From assembly GCA_022709925.1 (NCBI GenBank), contig JAKLHX010000009.1, forward strand, positions 1 through 16,083: a stretch of 16,083 bases of DNA. The letters are read 5' to 3'. The stretch's first letter is position 1, and each line of letters begins with the position of its first letter. Below the pieces are notes generated by a model. The model worked only from the letters and a program-made list of their open reading frames with translations. It was not told the DNA's origin and ran no database searches. Shown piece by piece: positions 13,954 to 16,083 of this stretch. Both the position numbers and the translations under genes were made by a program. The stretch is from Candidatus Margulisiibacteriota bacterium (GTDB lineage: Bacteria; Margulisbacteria; WOR-1; JAKLHX01).

Positions 13954-14189
13954 TGGCAAAAAAAACATATTCCGGCATCATAGACCGTTTTGAAGGGGAT
14001 TATGCCGTCATTCTCATAGGGCCGGAGCAGGAAGAGACCCTTGATATCCGCAGGTCCCTTTTACCTGAAGAGCCCGAAGAAGGAGACATTGTTTCGTTTT
14101 CCATGAGCGTTAAAAAGAATAAGACTGCAAAAGCAAAAAAAGAGGTCTCTGATATGATAGAAAAATTGAAAAAGGGATCATCTAAATGA
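13953..14189 (+). CDS. Small DUF3006-like protein
   Basis: The protein has 78 residues from the ATG at 13953, which shares a base with the rodA stop (TAATG). The frame opens further upstream at 13896 inside rodA, but the family start and the coupling favour 13953. The sequence 'SGIIDRFEGDYAVILIGPEQ' followed by 'DIRRSLLPEEPEEGDIVSFS' matches the DUF3006 pattern (an IDRFEGD-AV strand, then 'LLPE-x-EGD'), a small beta-barrel-like fold of unknown role. A lysine-rich helical tail completes it. It overlaps the epimerase start by ATGA. The neighbours give no clear functional hint beyond envelope synthesis. Confidence 0.8.
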   Translation: MAKKTYSGIIDRFEGDYAVILIGPEQEETLDIRRSLLPEEPEEGDIVSFSMSVKKNKTAKAKKEVSDMIEKLKKGSSK

Positions 14190-15139
14190 AATATTTTGTG
14201 ACCGGCGGAGCCGGATTCATAGGGAGCAACCTTGTCGACCGCCTGCTTGGCGACGGTAGTGAAGTGGTTGTCTATGATAATTTCTCAACTGGATTAAAGG
14301 AATTCCTTAAAGACGCTTCTTTGTCCGGCAAGTTCAAACTGATCGAAGGCGACGTCCTTGATACTGAAAAACTAAAGAGGTCTATGGCCGGATGCGACCT
14401 GGTCTTTCATCTTGCCGCGAACGCCGATGTGAGGTTCGGGACCGAACACCCCGGCAAAGACCTTGAACAAAATACCATAGCGACATTCAACGTTCTTGAA
14501 GCGATGAGGAGCAACGGGATAAAAGAGATCGCATTCTCTTCCACAGGGTCCATATATGGAGAGGCGGAGATGATCCCGACCCCGGAGAATGCTCCGATGC
14601 CGGTCCAGACCTCTCTTTACGGGGCTTCCAAGCTTGCAGGAGAAGGGTTGATCGCGGCATACTGTGAAGGGTTCGGCTTCAGGTCGTATATATTCAGGTT
14701 CGTTTCCATATTGGGGGAAAGATACACGCACGGGCATGTTTTTGATTTTTATAAGAAACTGCTGGATAACCCGAAAGAACTTTTTGTGCTGGGGGACGGT
14801 CACCAGAAAAAATCGTATCTTTATGTCCAGGATTGCATAGACGCCATTCTTCATGCCATAAAACACTCCAAGGGTAAAGTGAATATTTATAATCTCGGAA
14901 CATCCGAGTTCGTTGAAGTGAACGATTCGATAAAAGCGATAACGGGGAAACTCGGCTTGAGCCCTGAACTGAAATATTCCGGAGGCAACAAGGGATGGAT
15001 AGGGGACAACCCTTTTATTTTTCTTGATACCACAAAGATACAAAGCCTGGGTTGGAAGCCGAAGCTGACGATCAAAGAAGGCATCATAAAGACCCTGGAA
15101 TATCTTGAAAAAAATAAATGGGTCCTGGCCAAAAGATGA
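14186..15139 (+). CDS. NAD-dependent nucleotide-sugar epimerase/dehydratase (extended SDR)
   Basis: This is a predicted cytosolic enzyme altering a nucleotide-linked sugar for surface polysaccharide. The 317 residues open with 'FVTGGAGFIGSNLVDRL' (NAD-binding GxxGxxG at G7, G10, G13), D31 at the end of beta-2 in 'VVYDNFS' (NAD preference), 'VFHLAANADVRFG', then 'AFSSTGSIYGE' and the catalytic pair Y145-x-x-x-K149 in 'SLYGASK'. The pattern is that of the UDP-glucose-4-epimerase branch, but the exact sugar cannot be read from sequence. It overlaps the small upstream protein by four bases and has AAGGGA about 10 bases before the ATG. The HddA-like kinase 42 bases downstream suggests work on heptose or another capsule/LPS-like sugar. 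Confidence 0.88.
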   Translation: MKYFVTGGAGFIGSNLVDRLLGDGSEVVVYDNFSTGLKEFLKDASLSGKFKLIEGDVLDTEKLKRSMAGCDLVFHLAANADVRFGTEHPGKDLEQNTIATFNVLEAMRSNGIKEIAFSSTGSIYGEAEMIPTPENAPMPVQTSLYGASKLAGEGLIAAYCEGFGFRSYIFRFVSILGERYTHGHVFDFYKKLLDNPKELFVLGDGHQKKSYLYVQDCIDAILHAIKHSKGKVNIYNLGTSEFVEVNDSIKAITGKLGLSPELKYSGGNKGWIGDNPFIFLDTTKIQSLGWKPKLTIKEGIIKTLEYLEKNKWVLAKR

Positions 15140-15181
15140 CCGTGTTACCGGCCAAATAATAAAAAGCAGGAGGATAATAAG

Positions 15182-16083
15182 GTGATAATCACAAGAAGTC
15201 CGCTGAGGATAACCCTTGGAGGAGGAGGAACGGACCTTCCATCTTATTATTCCGAGTTCGGAGGTTTTCTTGTGGCTGCGGCGATAGATAAATACGTCTA
15301 TATAACCCTGCATAAGACATTTAAGCCCGGATTTATCCTTAAGTATTCTCAGCTCGAGCATGCTATGGAACCCGGAGAGATCAAGCATCCTATAATAAGG
15401 GAAGCTCTGAAAGCAGCAGGATTCGAGCAGGACTATCTTGAGATAACAAGCATGGCCGATATCCCGGCGGGTACGGGGCTTGGTTCTTCAGGGAGCTTTA
15501 CGACCGCGCTGCTTAAAGGCCTGCATTCATATAAAAGGAACCTGATACATCCAAATGAGCTGGCGGAACAAGCCTGCGACATCGAGATAAACAAGCTTGG
15601 AGAGCCGATAGGCAAACAGGACCAGTATATTGCTTCTTACGGAGGAATAACGTGTTTCACTTTCAATAAGGATGGCAGCGTCAGCGCGGAACCTCTCAAG
15701 ATAAGCAAAGAGACGCTGTTCGATCTGGAAGATAATCTTTTGTTGTTCTTTACGGGTTATTCCAGGTCTGCTTCTTCGATACTTAAAGAACAGGACGATA
15801 AGAGCAAGAACAAGTCCAAGGACATGATAGAGAACCTGCATTTCGTGAAAGACTTGGGGTTCAAGAGCAAAAAAGCGCTTGAGGCCGGGGACCTTGCCGA
15901 GTTCGGACGATTGATGAACACTCATTGGGAATACAAGAAAAAAAGATCGGGAGCCATGTCTAATACCAAGATAAACGACTGGTATAAACTGGCCGTACTT
16001 AACGGGGCCGTAGGCGGAAAGCTTATCGGGGCCGGCGGCGGCGGGTTCCTTATGTTTTACGCGCACGACAAGAAAAAACTCCG
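15182..16083 (+). CDS. hddA: GHMP kinase, D-glycero-D-manno-heptose 7-phosphate kinase-like, 3' end outside window
   Basis: A frame starting at GTG 15182, with AGGAGG (15168-15173) 8 bases upstream, runs about 300 codons to the window end without a stop. Family members are usually somewhat longer, so only the C-terminal tail should be missing. Motifs are 'RSPLRITLGGGGTDLPSYYS' (5-24), the ATP-binding 'IPAGTGLGSSGSFTTALL' (94-111) and the third GHMP motif 'GAGGGGFLMFY' (about 283-293). 'GEPIGKQDQYIASYGG' lies in the middle. This combination is characteristic of HddA, which phosphorylates heptose 7-phosphate on the way to GDP-D-glycero-D-manno-heptose; related sugar kinases (for example fucokinase-like) are the alternative. 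The neighbouring epimerase supports a surface-sugar role; gmhA, gmhB and hddC would be expected beyond the edge. Confidence 0.8.
   Translation, partial: MIITRSPLRITLGGGGTDLPSYYSEFGGFLVAAAIDKYVYITLHKTFKPGFILKYSQLEHAMEPGEIKHPIIREALKAAGFEQDYLEITSMADIPAGTGLGSSGSFTTALLKGLHSYKRNLIHPNELAEQACDIEINKLGEPIGKQDQYIASYGGITCFTFNKDGSVSAEPLKISKETLFDLEDNLLLFFTGYSRSASSILKEQDDKSKNKSKDMIENLHFVKDLGFKSKKALEAGDLAEFGRLMNTHWEYKKKRSGAMSNTKINDWYKLAVLNGAVGGKLIGAGGGGFLMFYAHDKKKL

Noticed and set aside
15120..15165. Possible terminator after the epimerase (GGCC...GGCC and A-rich run)
   Set aside because: The stem is short with a long loop and is followed by A's, not T's, on the transcribed strand.
14372..15388. Long minus-strand open frame opposite the epimerase and kinase (338 codons)
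   Set aside because: It is antisense to two genes with clear motifs and its translation matches no family; it is a shadow of the GC-biased plus-strand codons.

Overview
This 16.1 kb window carries 17 protein-coding genes. It looks like chromosomal backbone of a cell with an outer envelope. Supporting signs are a class A penicillin-binding protein, RodA, FtsEX, a membrane-anchored parvulin foldase and a heptose-type sugar kinase. Codon use leans heavily on AUA (Ile) and AGG (Arg), and genes overlap by a few bases. This resembles uncultivated candidate-phylum bacteria of the Omnitrophota/Margulisbacteria/Saganbacteria kind, but no rRNA or other phylogenetic marker is present, so that placement is an inference only. 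I see no prophage, transposase, CRISPR array, tRNA or rRNA.

Layout. (1) Positions 1-523 hold the C-terminus of a secreted beta-sandwich protein related to the accessory domains of immune-inhibitor-A-like proteins. (2) Positions 535-4769, plus strand, are an operon starting at an extended -10 promoter: glyA, ftsE, ftsX and a parvulin-TPR foldase, all overlapping. It ends at a strong intrinsic terminator. (3) Positions 4770-5169 form a non-coding, palindrome-rich block between convergent genes. It is flanked by two same-orientation copies of a small hairpin repeat. (4) Positions 5170-8616, minus strand, hold a class A PBP followed with zero spacing by a phosphohexomutase. (5) Positions 8617-8697 are a divergent promoter region with a 7-bp inverted repeat. 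(6) Positions 8698-15139, plus strand, are a long compact run: aroQ, an M24 peptidase, ispD, two half-size TauE/SafE genes, trpE, rodA, a DUF3006-like small protein and an NAD-dependent sugar epimerase. (7) From 15182 to the window end lies an HddA-like GHMP kinase that runs off the edge.

The genes mostly serve envelope building and core anabolism. PBP1A and RodA make peptidoglycan. FtsEX controls septal hydrolases. IspD supplies isoprenoids and hence the undecaprenyl carrier. The hexomutase, epimerase and HddA-like kinase make activated sugars. AroQ and TrpE belong to the chorismate/tryptophan route, and GlyA supplies one-carbon units. No clearly new system is visible. The points most worth a second look are the structured 4.8-5.2 kb intergenic block, the tandem half-transporters (the first probably starting at a non-standard codon), the parvulin-TPR fusion, and the nearly leaderless PBP promoter with its shared inverted repeat.
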